64,000 bases of DNA, taken from contig CM030851.1 in assembly GCA_018105865.1 (NCBI GenBank), positions 3,943,968-4,007,967 of the forward strand, given 5' to 3'. The notes beneath the pieces are model-generated. The model ran no database searches and was not told the DNA's origin. It saw nothing but the letters and a program-made list of their open reading frames with translations. Both the position numbers and the translations under genes were made by a program. The stretch comes from Metaphire vulgaris. Taxonomy: Eukaryota > Annelida > Clitellata > Crassiclitellata > Megascolecidae. Shown here piece after piece: positions 46,085 through 56,039 of the stretch (the first letter of the stretch is position 1; each line of letters begins with the position of its first letter).

Positions 46085-46245
46085 CGGGCCGAGAAGGCAG
46101 ACAGGCAGACAGATAAACAGACAGATAACAACCAGACGGGCAGACAGACAGGCAGACAGACAGGCAGACAGACAGGCAGACAGAGAGGCAAACAGACAGG
46201 CAGACAGGCAGGCAGACAGACAGACAGACAGACAGACAGAGGAAC
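46085..46245. repeat. (GGCAGACA)n/(CAGA)n microsatellite
   Basis: CAGACAGGCAGACAGACAGG words over about 160 bases. The Cys/Leu/Val-rich open frames here are artefacts. Confidence 0.95.
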
Positions 46246-46506
46246 TGATATTCTGGAACAGAGATAGTCGGAGTTCGACGCCACTGCCAACGTACTTTTA
46301 CGTTTGATACGCGTATTTTATTGGGGGACGTAACGTACGGTCGAATCATAGCTAGATGGATGGATGGATTGATGGACATGTTGTGAAAGCCGTTGTGAAG
46401 AGTAGTGTGAACGAAGAAGCAGAAATCTAGGTCAGCATCTTCTCTTTCCAGTTATTTCTAACGAATACACAAGGTTGTTATCGCAAACACTTCACATCAG
46501 CTTCTC

Positions 46507-46755
46507 TTGAAGATTGCCATACAAATAAAGGCATCTTTGTCATCGCTTGTTGTGCAAATAAACGTCAAACTGTTTCCACGGATATTCAGAGCTAGTATAA
46601 GATACGTAGTATTTGAAATCTTGAGAAGCGACACTTATCTAGAGCATAGCAGCGCAAGAGTTATCAGGAAAGAGGATCTCAAGGGTTCCTATAAGCATCA
46701 ACTCACTTGGAATCTCCAACCTGGATTTCCTGGCGCTGCTCTAAGACGCAAATAG
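46507..46755 (+). CDS. Short open frame of unknown nature
   Basis: 82 residues, ending SARVIRKEDLKGSYKHQLTW and LQPGFPGAALRRK. The C-terminal half looks protein-like, but no family is recognised, there is no clear splice site, and codon use gives no help. It could be a chance frame or a terminal exon. Confidence 0.2.
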   Translation: MKIAIQIKASLSSLVVQINVKLFPRIFRASIRYVVFEILRSDTYLEHSSARVIRKEDLKGSYKHQLTWNLQPGFPGAALRRK

Positions 46756-47929
46756 TGCATTGTGCTGTGGTCTAAATATATATATCTTTGAAACGTTTGG
46801 GAATTCCTACTGGGTTTTTATGCTTGGCAATTCTATAACGCGATGGCCTAAAGCCAGTCTCTCTAAGCCCGGCTGTACAGTCGACAACAAATAGCTCGCT
46901 GACAATGGATTAATGAAATCGAAACGCAACAGAGCTACATAGGTATGGCATTTATATTATTAAGAATTTTAGAAGATATTGCATTATGGACTATAGACAT
47001 GATGAAGGTTCATAATGGAAAATGAATATTTTTAGTAACAGCTATTACTTTAGTCTCATTTAAAATTAATTATTTCCGCCTTACTTCGCATTATATTTGG
47101 CATGTGCTAGAAAATTTAGAAATCGTGATAGGACTTTGAATGAGCTAAGTATGCTCATAATCTTAAATTTTAAAAGTCGACTATTGTATTGTAATTAACT
47201 CGTAGTACTTGGAATCTTCTATTTCAGCTGACATGCCATAGTTTCATTGAGGTAAGAACAAAATGAGTTCAGAAAATTATTCAAAGAGCAGTTGGTGGCA
47301 AAGAATTCTACAAAGACTGCGCCCAAAAATAAAGGAACAAACACAAAGGTAGAATTCGTTAACTAAAAAGCAAATAGCACAGAAAGAGAAGAAATTCCTA
47401 ATTTTATAAAACTTCCAAACATCGTTGTTACATAGGATATCGTTTACGTGGCATACTACTCACTGATGTTCTAGGTACTTGCTAAGGGATGTCTTGGAAG
47501 ATTGTTCTAACATTGAGAAACCTTTTTTTAACGAAACAACCCGACTTCATCCTTCAATCAGCATTTGCAATACCACATAAACATCAATAACTTCCGTTTT
47601 ATGTGTAGCCTAGTGCTCAATAATTACTAAGGGCAGATGTTTCCACTCATGGACCACTGTCATGCTCATTTCCCATCAAAACAGTAAACAAATTGCACAA
47701 CTATCTAACAATAGGCTCTTGAAAATGAACCAAGCACGCACGAACAGTTTTTGAGAAAACTGAAGCTAGAGACAGTGGTATTACTTTTTGCAACAAACGT
47801 TCATAGCTTACATTTTTCGATATTATTGTGAGGTTACAGATATGAAATAGAAAACACATCTTTCATATATTCCTCGCAGTCATAGTTACAGTCTCTCTTG
47901 CAAATTTAATACATACATAGCGTGATATA
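46756..47929. other. AT-rich interval, nothing recognised
   Basis: No coding frame or repeat ends recognised. Confidence 0.5.
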
Positions 47930-48030
47930 GAGTGGCTTAGGAGGCATTCCTGCATGTGTGAAAGCCACTAACCCGCCCCGGCAGGCTACAGCTCCAGCGC
48001 CTAACCACTCTGCCATCTTCCACCCGAGCA
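47930..48030 (-). mobile_element. tRNA-derived SINE with CR1-like tail
   Basis: Minus strand begins GGAAGATGGCAGAGTGGTTA with GGCGCTGGAG, a convincing tRNA-like 5' part; the B-box area is shortened. It continues GTGGCTTTCACACATGCAGG and CCTCCTAAGCCACT, as in the copy at 7590-7710. Confidence 0.65.
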
Positions 48031-48275
48031 ATGTCTTGTTGGAAGTATTATCTAACAAACTTAATAACCGTTCGCTATCGTTAATCGTTATACATTTGCA
48101 CTACGAAGTTTGTCCGCATACATGCGTCGCAGACCTCGAACGCGCAGCTGGCATGACGTCATTGGTTATTTTTAGTCCTCGCGCTAACATTTGTAAACTG
48201 CTTTATTACTGGGTGTGCGTTTTCTAGCACTAACTCAACAGAAATTGAATTGTTGTTGTAGAAGTGTCGATTCAA

Positions 48276-48349
48276 ATGGCAAGGAACATCCTTCGTTGCC
48301 TACAACTGACTTTGTTCGTTATTATGACGAAGGTTTTTGTGCTAGGCGT
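48276..48349 (+). CDS. Candidate signal-peptide exon
   Basis: ATG at 48276 is followed by a typical signal sequence (MARNILRCLQLTLFVIMTKV, then FVLG) and a consensus donor GTAAGT starting at 48350, leaving phase 2. Basic start, hydrophobic core and small residues at the end fit secretion. Which exons it joins is unknown. The next gene on this strand, at 49.7 kb, looks cytosolic, so the pairing is not assumed. Confidence 0.4.
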
Positions 48350-49144
48350 GTAAGTGGTCTTACTCATGTGCGTATTGGATATATAAGAAGTTAATCAATG
48401 GCAATTGCAAATAATTTGGTGAAAAGTAAAGTTGCATTGAATTTACTGGCCTAAGGAACTAGAATTTTGAACTGTTTCAAGCCAAAATGAGACAATAGGC
48501 CTACAGCGTAAAATACTCAGAAATAGTCCAATACTAACTGCTGAAAACCCAGAACACACAGATACCCAGGCAACACTAAAATACAGATCTAATGAAAATA
48601 CTTACAGTGAGGACACTGATAACAGCAAATGTGCGATGAAGATGGCAACGATGAAGTTTTCCATTAAAAATTTGAAAGTTTGCACTACGTGCACACTTTG
48701 CACGTTATTGATTGATTGATGAAGCGCCAACACACATTTGCTGTAACCTAAAGAAATTCCATTAAACAACAAAGCAAGATAAAGGGCTAACTATCATTAA
48801 AAATGTTTCAAATTTATTGGACAGATCACTCCAGTCATCAGAAAATTATGCGAAATTCAAATTTCTTCATGTTTGTATGAATCAGGTTTTACAATGTGAC
48901 TCCTTTCTGAAAGATTGTGAAGCGGATGTTGAATGATTTGAATAAAACTTAATAAGACTTATCCCGTAAAAGTAATGGTAGTTGTGAAACCTGACGAAAA
49001 AAGCTCCGGACTGTATTGTCCGTACAACAGCTTGCTTCAAATCTTCTTAAATGTCTTTTCTTGCAAGGCTAGGTATGACTTATCGTAACTAAATTATTTT
49101 TAGTTTTATTTCTAACTAACGAAATAGACAAAGTAGAATATAAT

Positions 49145-49290
49145 ATTGTTTTAGTTAGTTAGTTAGTTAGACAGACAATTTATGCAGCGCAGTAATCAAA
49201 GCGAAAAACTAAAGTCAAGAGCGCTTTACATTTCACACACGAACGAGGTGTTAAATAAGTGTGTTCTTAGTTTCTTGGCGAATAGTTTTG
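49145..49290 (-). mobile_element. L2 LINE 3' tail
   Basis: Plus strand GTTAGTTAGTTAG, GCAGCGCAGTAATCAAAG, AAGAGCGCTTTACATTTCAC, ACGAACGAGGTGTTAAATAA: the reverse complement of the L2 tail at 3240-3400. Confidence 0.8.
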
Positions 49291-49544
49291 CTAGAATATT
49301 TGCTCAAAACTAGATAACAAGCTAAATGAAAGCGAAAGTATGCTGCAATTATCAAATATTGACCAAGAGTCCGCATATGAAGAAAGTATGCCTAAGTGTA
49401 ATCATCCGTGTAATCATCCAACAACGCCTAAAATCGAAAATTCTATGAAAGTTTGACAAACCATTCAATTTAATGTCAAAATTTTCACAGTTTACATTTA
49501 GGTATAAAATTGGCAATAAACGGAATACTTCCACCATTAGAATT

Positions 49545-49640
49545 ATTATTATTAAACTTGACAATTTCTAAAGCGCAGTAACATAGCTACTGTAGGTGGC
49601 TAAAGTCAAAGGCGCTGTACAGGGAACGTATAGAATAATA
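49545..49640 (-). repeat. L2-like 3' tail with TTA repeat
   Basis: ATTATTATTATTAAACTTGA, then AGCGCAGTAACATAG and GTCAAAGGCGCTGTAC, the same tail type as 2263 and 28970. Confidence 0.5.
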
Positions 49641-49702
49641 TCATTAATGACAAAAACACTGTAGGCCTATTGGTGTCTTTGGTTGTGATTACACTGTTTT
49701 AA

Positions 49703-50914
49703 GAAGTCTTAAAATTCGTTTTTCTTTTAAATCCACATGTGTTCACAATTTTTGAGCAGTACAGAAAAAGAGGAAGAGAGGGTCTTTTTGATGCAGACTG
49801 TTGGGAAGCACGTAGGCCTACATTTGACTGGATGCATGGAACCATAGAAGAATACAGCTCTCCCATCGAAACGAAACAAACCGTTGATCTACACACAGCC
49901 TCAGCAAACGGCAACTTTCACATTTTAAAAGGCTCAGATATATCTGATATGAATATGATGAACATCAATAATGAAACTCTCCTGTATTTGGCCTCGGCAA
50001 ATGGCCATTTCCATTTGGCAGAGTACCTTTTGGAAAGAGGAGCTCAGTCGAATATCAGGAATTCCAACGGTCGAACAGCGTTCATGGCTGCAGCACAATC
50101 TGGTCATATCGACGTAATCAAAATTCTCTGCAGAAAATCTTACAATACGGATGTCAATCTGTACGACTATAATGGACGGACAGCTTTACACGAGGCGTCT
50201 TACAAGACAGCGACATTTCTACTAAGCTTGGGAGAGAGGATTCAAATGGATGCAGTAGACTATGAAGGAAATACTCCTCTACATTTGACCCTTTCCAAAG
50301 TGGATATGTGCTTTGATGCTGAATATTCCATACTCCAGCTGAAACTTGCGACTATCCTTCTGATGAACGGGGCAAACATTAATGGAAGAAACTGGAAAGG
50401 AAGAACACCACTCATCGAAGCCTCAATGAGAAGCAACTACGAGATAGTGTACTTTCTATTGAATCCTCTCTACAGGGCAAACATTAATATGAAAGATATG
50501 GCTGGTGAAACTGCTCTGATACACGCTGTGGAGAACATCAATTTCAAGACGGTTGAACTACTCGTGGCTGCTGGAGCGGACGTTAACTATTACGATTTGA
50601 GAGGCTTCACAGCTTTGCATGCTGCTGCATTCTACTCAAGAGAAGCGTTGTTCTGTTCTCTTTTAGGAGACCTTATTGAAAACAAGAGACAATACATGAA
50701 ATATAAATTGAATCAATATTATAAATTGATAAGAATTCTATTTAAAAATTCTAAGTGTATTTTGCTGAGTCGAGATTTTCGCGGTCGATCTGCACGTGAC
50801 TTGGAAGGACGAATGGAACAAATAAACGCTGTTAGAAGTTTAAATGATTTCAAAAAATATTCCACTCATTCACGGATGATCGAGGAAATACAGTTCTTCA
50901 TAGAGTCTGCTTGA
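49703..50914 (+). CDS. ANK-cGAS-like receptor, N-terminal ankyrin-repeat part
   Basis: Open from 49703; the first ATG is at 49832 (MHGTIEEYSS). An acceptor-like gtctttttgatgcag near 49797 suggests an exon could begin there. At least seven ankyrin repeats follow: NNETLLYLASANGHFHLAEY, NGRTAFMAAAQSGHIDVIKI, YNGRTALHEASYKTATFLLS, EGNTPLHLTLSK..., KGRTPLIEASMRSNYEIVYF, AGETALIHAVENINFKTVEL and LRGFTALHAAAFYSREALF. Ankyrin repeats bind proteins and would serve as a regulatory or partner-binding module. The frame ends at TGA 50912-50914, but the ankyrin pattern continues in the frame of the next entry from about 50870 (DDRGNTVLHRVC), so the split is a single-base frame change near the A6 run at 50852-50857. 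Confidence 0.85.
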   Translation, partial: EVLKFVFLLNPHVFTIFEQYRKRGREGLFDADCWEARRPTFDWMHGTIEEYSSPIETKQTVDLHTASANGNFHILKGSDISDMNMMNINNETLLYLASANGHFHLAEYLLERGAQSNIRNSNGRTAFMAAAQSGHIDVIKILCRKSYNTDVNLYDYNGRTALHEASYKTATFLLSLGERIQMDAVDYEGNTPLHLTLSKVDMCFDAEYSILQLKLATILLMNGANINGRNWKGRTPLIEASMRSNYEIVYFLLNPLYRANINMKDMAGETALIHAVENINFKTVELLVAAGADVNYYDLRGFTALHAAAFYSREALFCSLLGDLIENKRQYMKYKLNQYYKLIRILFKNSKCILLSRDFRGRSARDLEGRMEQINAVRSLNDFKKYSTHSRMIEEIQFFIESA

Positions 50915-52689
50915 GTGGTGATAATGATATAGCGACATTGAGAAAGTTGTCTTTGCTAATTGAGAACAAGGCTGATCTTCAGAAGATTTTAAATTCCACA
51001 AACGACCGAGAAAGAACCGTTTTGCATCATGTCGCTATGCGCTCTAATGATAGGAATAGCCTTGTTATTGACAGAGCATTGCTTGATGCGGAAGCCCAAG
51101 CACAGATAAGAGATATCTACGGTAGAATTGCGGAGGATTATTGCAAAACTAAGTCATTTCGTGAACTTATTTCCGAGGAATATCATGGAGAGGTCATGCG
51201 AGTCCTCGTCGCAGAAGTTGATCAAGTGATTAGCGGAAAGCCTCTAGAGATGCCTTTTATAAGTGGATTTGAAATCTTGCGAAGACTATTTGATGAAGAA
51301 AATAAGCATATTTCAAAATCGCCGGGAACGATCAATTTGCTGAAGTTAGTTGCTCCTTCGTCTTACTCGGCAAACTTCGCTTTCAACAACTGGAGAAATG
51401 GCACATTTGCCTACAGAAATCGCGAATGGTCTAGCATCTGCGAAGAAGTCACAAAATTTGTCGAGAAGTTACTGAGTTTCGTGGCAGATTTAGAGCCTCT
51501 CTTTGAAGGCAGACTCATTTTGGTTGGAAGCGCAAGAGAAAACACAAAAATCAACGAACCAGACGAATTTGACTTTGACGTCACACTCGTGAATTTTAGT
51601 AAATGCTGTGATATCGTTCGACCTTCATCAGCGCCAAAAGGATTCGTTCAATTGACTCGAAAAGCAAACTATTCCATTGATCGCGAATTCAATCTGCTTG
51701 ACAGCGTCTTCATCAAAGATGGGTTTCTGCTTGTGGATGAAATCAATTCAAGGTTTCAAGTTTGCATTCAACGAGCTCTTGAAAAGAGAAAATTCTGGCA
51801 AGATGAAAATGTATTTGATTTAGCAGAAGACAACCACTATTTTGAAGAAAGTTCGTTTTCGCTCCCTCCTCGAGTCTGTGCAACTTTAAAACTTAAAGCC
51901 ATTCGGACTATTGAGAACAAACGTGTATTCAAGAAAATCTCCGTTGACATTGTTCCTTGCATTCACATCGACAATTGGCGACCAAACTATGCAATACCTG
52001 TAAAGAAATTGGAAGAGTTTAATAATGAATGCAGTTTGGTTTTCGATCAACCGCAGAGAAAATATCCATGGATTCCATATTCCGCTCCATATGCAAGAAT
52101 TTCATTCGTCGAAATGGAAAGTCAAATCGTCGTTGACAGTCCAGCTGCTGCTAGAGCTGCGTATATGGTGGCCAAACATATAATACAGAAGCCAAAACAC
52201 TCGTATATTCTTAAAACATGTCTACTCTATTGCTTGGAAGCTTTTCAAGAAGAAATAGAAGATAAAACTTCTATCGAGGAAGTAAGAGAATCCGAATTAA
52301 ATTTTTGGGTGAGAAAACTCTTGAAATGTTACCTTTTATTTTGTCTCCAAGATTTTGTGCCTTCTTATTTCATGCCGGACTTTCATCTTCCGTTCAATGA
52401 TTATGCAAAATCAGATCACGACCATTTGAAAATTCTCGGCGTCGATGGAGACAACGGCTTGGAAATTTTGGAACGTGTGATGGAATCACGCAGGATCAGC
52501 GAATATTATGGTCAAGGTTACCCTGAAAAGATCTGCAACATAATCGACGGGATCGCGAATGTTTATAATCTTTATTGGTCAGTTTGTGGCGAAAGAACTG
52601 AGGTGGAATTCTCGATTCCCAATCCAGACAGTTCAAGACAACCGTTCCAGAGGGAAGACCTCCTTGAAAAACTCCGCACAGATGCTTAA
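50848..52689 (+). CDS. ANK-cGAS-like receptor, C-terminal Mab-21/cGAS-like nucleotidyltransferase
   Basis: The frame is open from 50848 and overlaps the ankyrin frame. It starts with two more ankyrin-like units (TDDRGNTVLHRV; NDRERTVLHHVAMRSNDR). Numbering from the TTG at 50911, the nucleotidyltransferase has LVGSARENT (Gly206-Ser207), DEFDFDV with metal-binding Glu219 and Asp221, and ISVDIVPCI with Asp346. The C-terminal helical lobe has HSYILKTCLLYCLEAF and YFMPDFHLP, typical of the Mab-21 fold. Proteins of this family (cGAS, cGLRs) make cyclic dinucleotides on sensing foreign nucleic acid and signal through STING. No Cys/His zinc insertion like that of vertebrate cGAS is evident. Catalysis is plausible from the residues; ligand and product are unknown. 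The 592-codon frame from 50911 has no stop until TAA at 52687. Confidence 0.9.
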   Translation, partial: FQKIFHSFTDDRGNTVLHRVCLSGDNDIATLRKLSLLIENKADLQKILNSTNDRERTVLHHVAMRSNDRNSLVIDRALLDAEAQAQIRDIYGRIAEDYCKTKSFRELISEEYHGEVMRVLVAEVDQVISGKPLEMPFISGFEILRRLFDEENKHISKSPGTINLLKLVAPSSYSANFAFNNWRNGTFAYRNREWSSICEEVTKFVEKLLSFVADLEPLFEGRLILVGSARENTKINEPDEFDFDVTLVNFSKCCDIVRPSSAPKGFVQLTRKANYSIDREFNLLDSVFIKDGFLLVDEINSRFQVCIQRALEKRKFWQDENVFDLAEDNHYFEESSFSLPPRVCATLKLKAIRTIENKRVFKKISVDIVPCIHIDNWRPNYAIPVKKLEEFNNECSLVFDQPQRKYPWIPYSAPYARISFVEMESQIVVDSPAAARAAYMVAKHIIQKPKHSYILKTCLLYCLEAFQEEIEDKTSIEEVRESELNFWVRKLLKCYLLFCLQDFVPSYFMPDFHLPFNDYAKSDHDHLKILGVDGDNGLEILERVMESRRISEYYGQGYPEKICNIIDGIANVYNLYWSVCGERTEVEFSIPNPDSSRQPFQREDLLEKLRTDA

Positions 52690-53136
52690 TTTTGACGTGG
52701 ACCATTGCCATTTCAACATTTGAAAATTCTCTTGTTTACATAAGATTTTCACTCTTTATAAGAAATAATAATGACAGACGCCCACATAATGAGCTGCATT
52801 AAATCATCTTTGGAATTTACTGTACATAATCGGCTGTGTATGCCCATCCCCCCGTCTACCTTGATTGCAGGGTATATCATTATTGCAAAAGCCAAAGCAA
52901 ACCGTGTCGCTTTTGTCCCACGGCTACCGGATGAAACGGAGGAAGACCTGCGACACAAACGCGTGAAATCTGCATGCAGATCGATCAGGACTCTCGCTGG
53001 TGACAATCGGTCGTCGTGTTTCTTTCCCATCCTCAATAAGATTAGATGTATCAGACCCCTTATGGAAAACATTCTATGCCAAAAGGAATTTCATATATTT
53101 TGGCACACCAGATACAAGATTTATACCACCAAGCAG
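52690..53136. other. Downstream flank, nothing firmly recognised
   Basis: No clear polyadenylation signal right after the stop. A 123-codon frame at 52771-53142 has no recognisable domain and is left uncalled. Confidence 0.4.
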
Positions 53137-53455
53137 CAGTGACGTAGCCAGGATTTCCGGAAGGGATGGTTTGGTTTTGATCATAACCAACTTCGAAACA
53201 TCTTGACAAGCAAAAAAGGCCACACTCATCTTTCCTCTTGTACTTTTTCTGTCGGATGATCAAAAAAGGTAATCACCTTACGTCTTTACATTCTATAGCG
53301 CTTAGAAATTATTTTGGGAGGGCAGCCAAGGAGGATGGTAGACCCCAAAAAACCGCGTCAGAAAATTTAAAAAATTATGGAAACACGTTAAAAATTTTTT
53401 CCTCGGCAACCAAGGAAGGTTTTAGCCTCCCAAACCCCCCTTGGCTACGTCACTG
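53137..53455. mobile_element. hAT-type MITE CAGTGACGTAGCCA
   Basis: Ends CAGTGACGTAGCCAGG and, reverse complemented, CAGTGACGTAGCCAAGG. Flanks CCAAGCAG and ACCAGCAG agree at most positions. The shared motif TTGACAAGCAAAAAAGGCC lies at 53203-53221. Confidence 0.8.
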
Positions 53456-53514
53456 ACCAGCAGAATACGGAAGCTAGCATTCTGGTCGGTCGAAACCGCT
53501 CTGCCATGGACTGT

Positions 53515-53872
53515 ATATAGCGCCAATACTCTTCTCCATCGCTATCGACTGGATCTTAGATCACATGTCTGTGAACCATGGCATTAGCGTCGGTCCACGC
53601 CGCTTCACAGACCTGATCTACGCAGACGATACAACTCTGTTTCTATCTTCTGCCGTCAATGCCTCTGAATACCTCTCTAGTTTAAACCACGCTTCAGCTC
53701 CACTTGGTATGAAGGTTTCCTGGACCAAGACCGTTACAGAACTTAAATGTGGATCACATCTTCCTCAGCCGATGTAGACTGCCTACGAGAAGGAATTAAG
53801 AGAGTAAAGGACAACGTCAAATTAATAAGAGGATGTCAAGATCGGACAAAGTGGAAATCTATGGTCGCTAAC
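53515..53872 (+). mobile_element. LINE reverse-transcriptase fragment
   Basis: Encodes ILFSIAIDWILDHM, then FTDLIYADDTTLFLSS (catalytic YADD) and LGMKVSWTKT. After a frame change comes RTKWKSMVANV, as at the end of the RTE-like copy at 5750. The matching end CACCTAAAGAAGAAG appears at 56022-56036, beyond the LINE inserted here. Confidence 0.7.
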
Positions 53873-54018
53873 GTACAAGTAAGTAAGTAAGTGAGTTTAT
53901 TGCTTCCAACTCATAGGCTAAATGTACAAGCTCACATACAGTCATTATAACTCATAGCACAGCAATCCAAAAAAACAGTAAGTGTCTTTAGGTCATCAAA
54001 ATACAAGCCAAAGTGTCA

Positions 54019-54538
54019 TCTATCATATTAAAATCGTTATCTGTATGTCTGCTACCTTCAAGCGTTCTGATTGGTTGACTATTGCTAGACGGTTTAGACC
54101 GTTTAGTCCTTACGTCGCGATGCGTTGGTGGGCGAGCGTTGACTATTGGTAGACCGTTTAGACCGTTTAGTCCTTACTTCGCGATGCGTTGGTGGACGAT
54201 GTTCGAAGACGACGTTGCTATTGGTAACAATTGTTCGTAGAACCGGTTTAGTCGAGTCAGTGCAGCATCAGAGGGCTGGGCGTGCGACGACGTTGCTATT
54301 GGTAACAATTGTTCGCAGCAATTTTAACGTACATTTGAGCGTACACAAAAAATACGTGTACAGCGTCACAAATGGCCACAGTTGCGTGATTTTAACGTAC
54401 ATAGGCCTAATTATTACGTGGCGCAGAGCTTGGCTAGGTGGCGATCATTGAAATGTTGTTCAGCATGAATTCAATGATTGGGTATATAGGTATTGGATTA
54501 GTATTATCCTGCACTGCGAGCTTCGAGCCTCTTTCTAG
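54019..54538 (+). mobile_element. Non-autonomous Helitron, first of a tandem pair
   Basis: 5' end TCTATCATATTAAAATCGTT after A (54018); 3' end CTTTCTAG, with the CTAG terminus at 54535-54538 and a GCGAG/CTCG-type short inverted repeat just before. Contains repeated AAGCGTTCTGATTGGTTG and TAGACCGTTTAG words. No Rep/helicase coding. Confidence 0.7.
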
Positions 54539-54781
54539 TCTATAATATTAAAATCCTTCCTCTGTATGTCTGTTACCTTCAAGCGTTCTGATTGGTTGGC
54601 TGTGTGATGTTCTCATTGATTAACTTCAAGCGTTCTGATTGGTTGCCTGGGTGAGCGTTCTGATTGGTCGTTCTGGAATATTCGTTGCCTCGCTTCGCTC
54701 GAAGGTTACCTTCAAGCGTTCAAGCGTTCTGATTGCTGCACGCGAGCGAAGCGAGCGCGAGCGAAGCGAGCATCTTTCTAG
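54539..54781 (+). mobile_element. Non-autonomous Helitron, second of a tandem pair
   Basis: Starts TCTATAATATTAAAATCC directly after the CTAG of the first copy and ends CTTTCTAG at 54774-54781, followed by T. The 3' region GCGAGCGAAGCGAGCGCGAG is the GC-rich near-palindrome expected 10-15 bases before a Helitron end. Shares both termini and the AAGCGTTCTGATTGGTTG words with the first copy. Confidence 0.7.
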
Positions 54782-56039
54782 TACTTATAATAAAACAATC
54801 TATTTGAAAAACCTAGTATACAATCAAATTTTATGTCTTAAATCTAAGAGCGAGGAAATAAAATTATTCTTATTAAGAATTTAATATCTTGCATGTTGAT
54901 AAATACATAAGTTGGAAACAATAGGTACCAAAAGAGAACAATGTTCCCGCAGGTAGGTACCCTAAGAATGTGGTAGTAATCGAGTACATTATAAATATGA
55001 AATAATTATCAGACAATTACCATAAGTCCTTGAGATATCAGAGTTCAATTAATTAGATAAGTTTCTTACTTAGAAATTTAAAATTATAAATATGTAATAA
55101 TTAGTAAACAAAATTAACATAAGTCATTGAGATAGCAATAACTTAACTTTAATAATTAATTAATTGGATCAGTTTGTTATTATGAAAGTAGTATATATTT
55201 TTAAATTTTTCTTTTAAATTCATTTAAATTTATTATATTAGTTATACAGGAGGGGAGAGCATTCCATGTTCGAGGCCAAAAAATTTTTATAGTAAATAAT
55301 CTAGTGTTAGTTTTAGCAAAAGGAATAGTATATTGGTTATTAATTCTTACATTGTGATTATGTAGTCTGTTAATTATTTTAAAATATTCACTTTTATATA
55401 AAATTTGTGGTAAAAGTTTTTTAGTATATTTAAACATAAAGATTGAGGTTTGTTGTTTATGAATATCAGCAATATTAAGAATATTTAAAAGTTTTATATA
55501 GATTTATTGTATTGCTATACTGATTTTCTTTAATAGCTAATCTGAGTGACTTACTTTGAATTTTTTGAATCTTATCGGTAATACATTTATAATTAAAACC
55601 CCAAATAATATTACAATATGTTAGGTAGGGGTGAATCATTGTAAAGTAAATGTTTAAAAGTGCTTTTTTATTAATAAATTTCATTATATGCCTAATAATA
55701 TTTAATTTCTTAGATAATTAGTTAACCAGTAATTCTGTATATTTTTTCCAGTTAAGATTTTCATCAATTATTATTCCGAGGAGTTTTATAGATGTTTTTG
55801 TAGAATTTCTATGTTATTAATTTTCAGTTTATGAATACAGTTAGGTATTAATTTGCGTTTAGGTCCAAAAATTATAAAATTGGTTTTATCGATATTTAAT
55901 AATAGTTTATTATCTGTAAACCAATCAGTAATTTTAAGTAGTTCAGCATTTATTTGAGAGATGAGTTCATTTAAATTGGAGTGACTAGTCACTAAATTGG
56001 TATCATCTGAAAATAAACAAAATACACAGCACCTAAAGA

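Larger units (their letters stand above)
53877..56015 (-). mobile_element. Jockey-type LINE 3' half, split by a Helitron dimer
   Basis: Minus strand, from the top: DWFTDNKLLLNIDKTNFIIF (about 55940), YFTMIHPYLTYCNIIWGFNY (about 55640), IQSKSLRLA and RLFTIKIFWPRTWNALPSCI with NLNEFKRKI (55440-55201). The 3' noncoding part continues to 54782, is interrupted by 54019-54781, and resumes to a TTAC-repeat tail at 53877-53895. Reading frames are broken, so inactive. Confidence 0.7.

Noticed and set aside
46085..46245. Possible CRISPR-like short repeat array
   Set aside because: The repeats are contiguous without spacers, in a eukaryotic genome; a simple microsatellite.
46041..46379. Leu/Ser/Val/Cys-rich open frame
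   Set aside because: Translation of the GGCAGACA microsatellite.
50852..50858. Classical X-XXY-YYZ slippery heptamer
   Set aside because: In frame the run reads C-AAA-AAA, which only partly fits, and no strong downstream structure was evident; sequencing error or simple deletion is at least as likely.
52771..53142. 123-codon frame after the ANK-cGLR gene
   Set aside because: No domain, ends inside a MITE; not supported as a gene.
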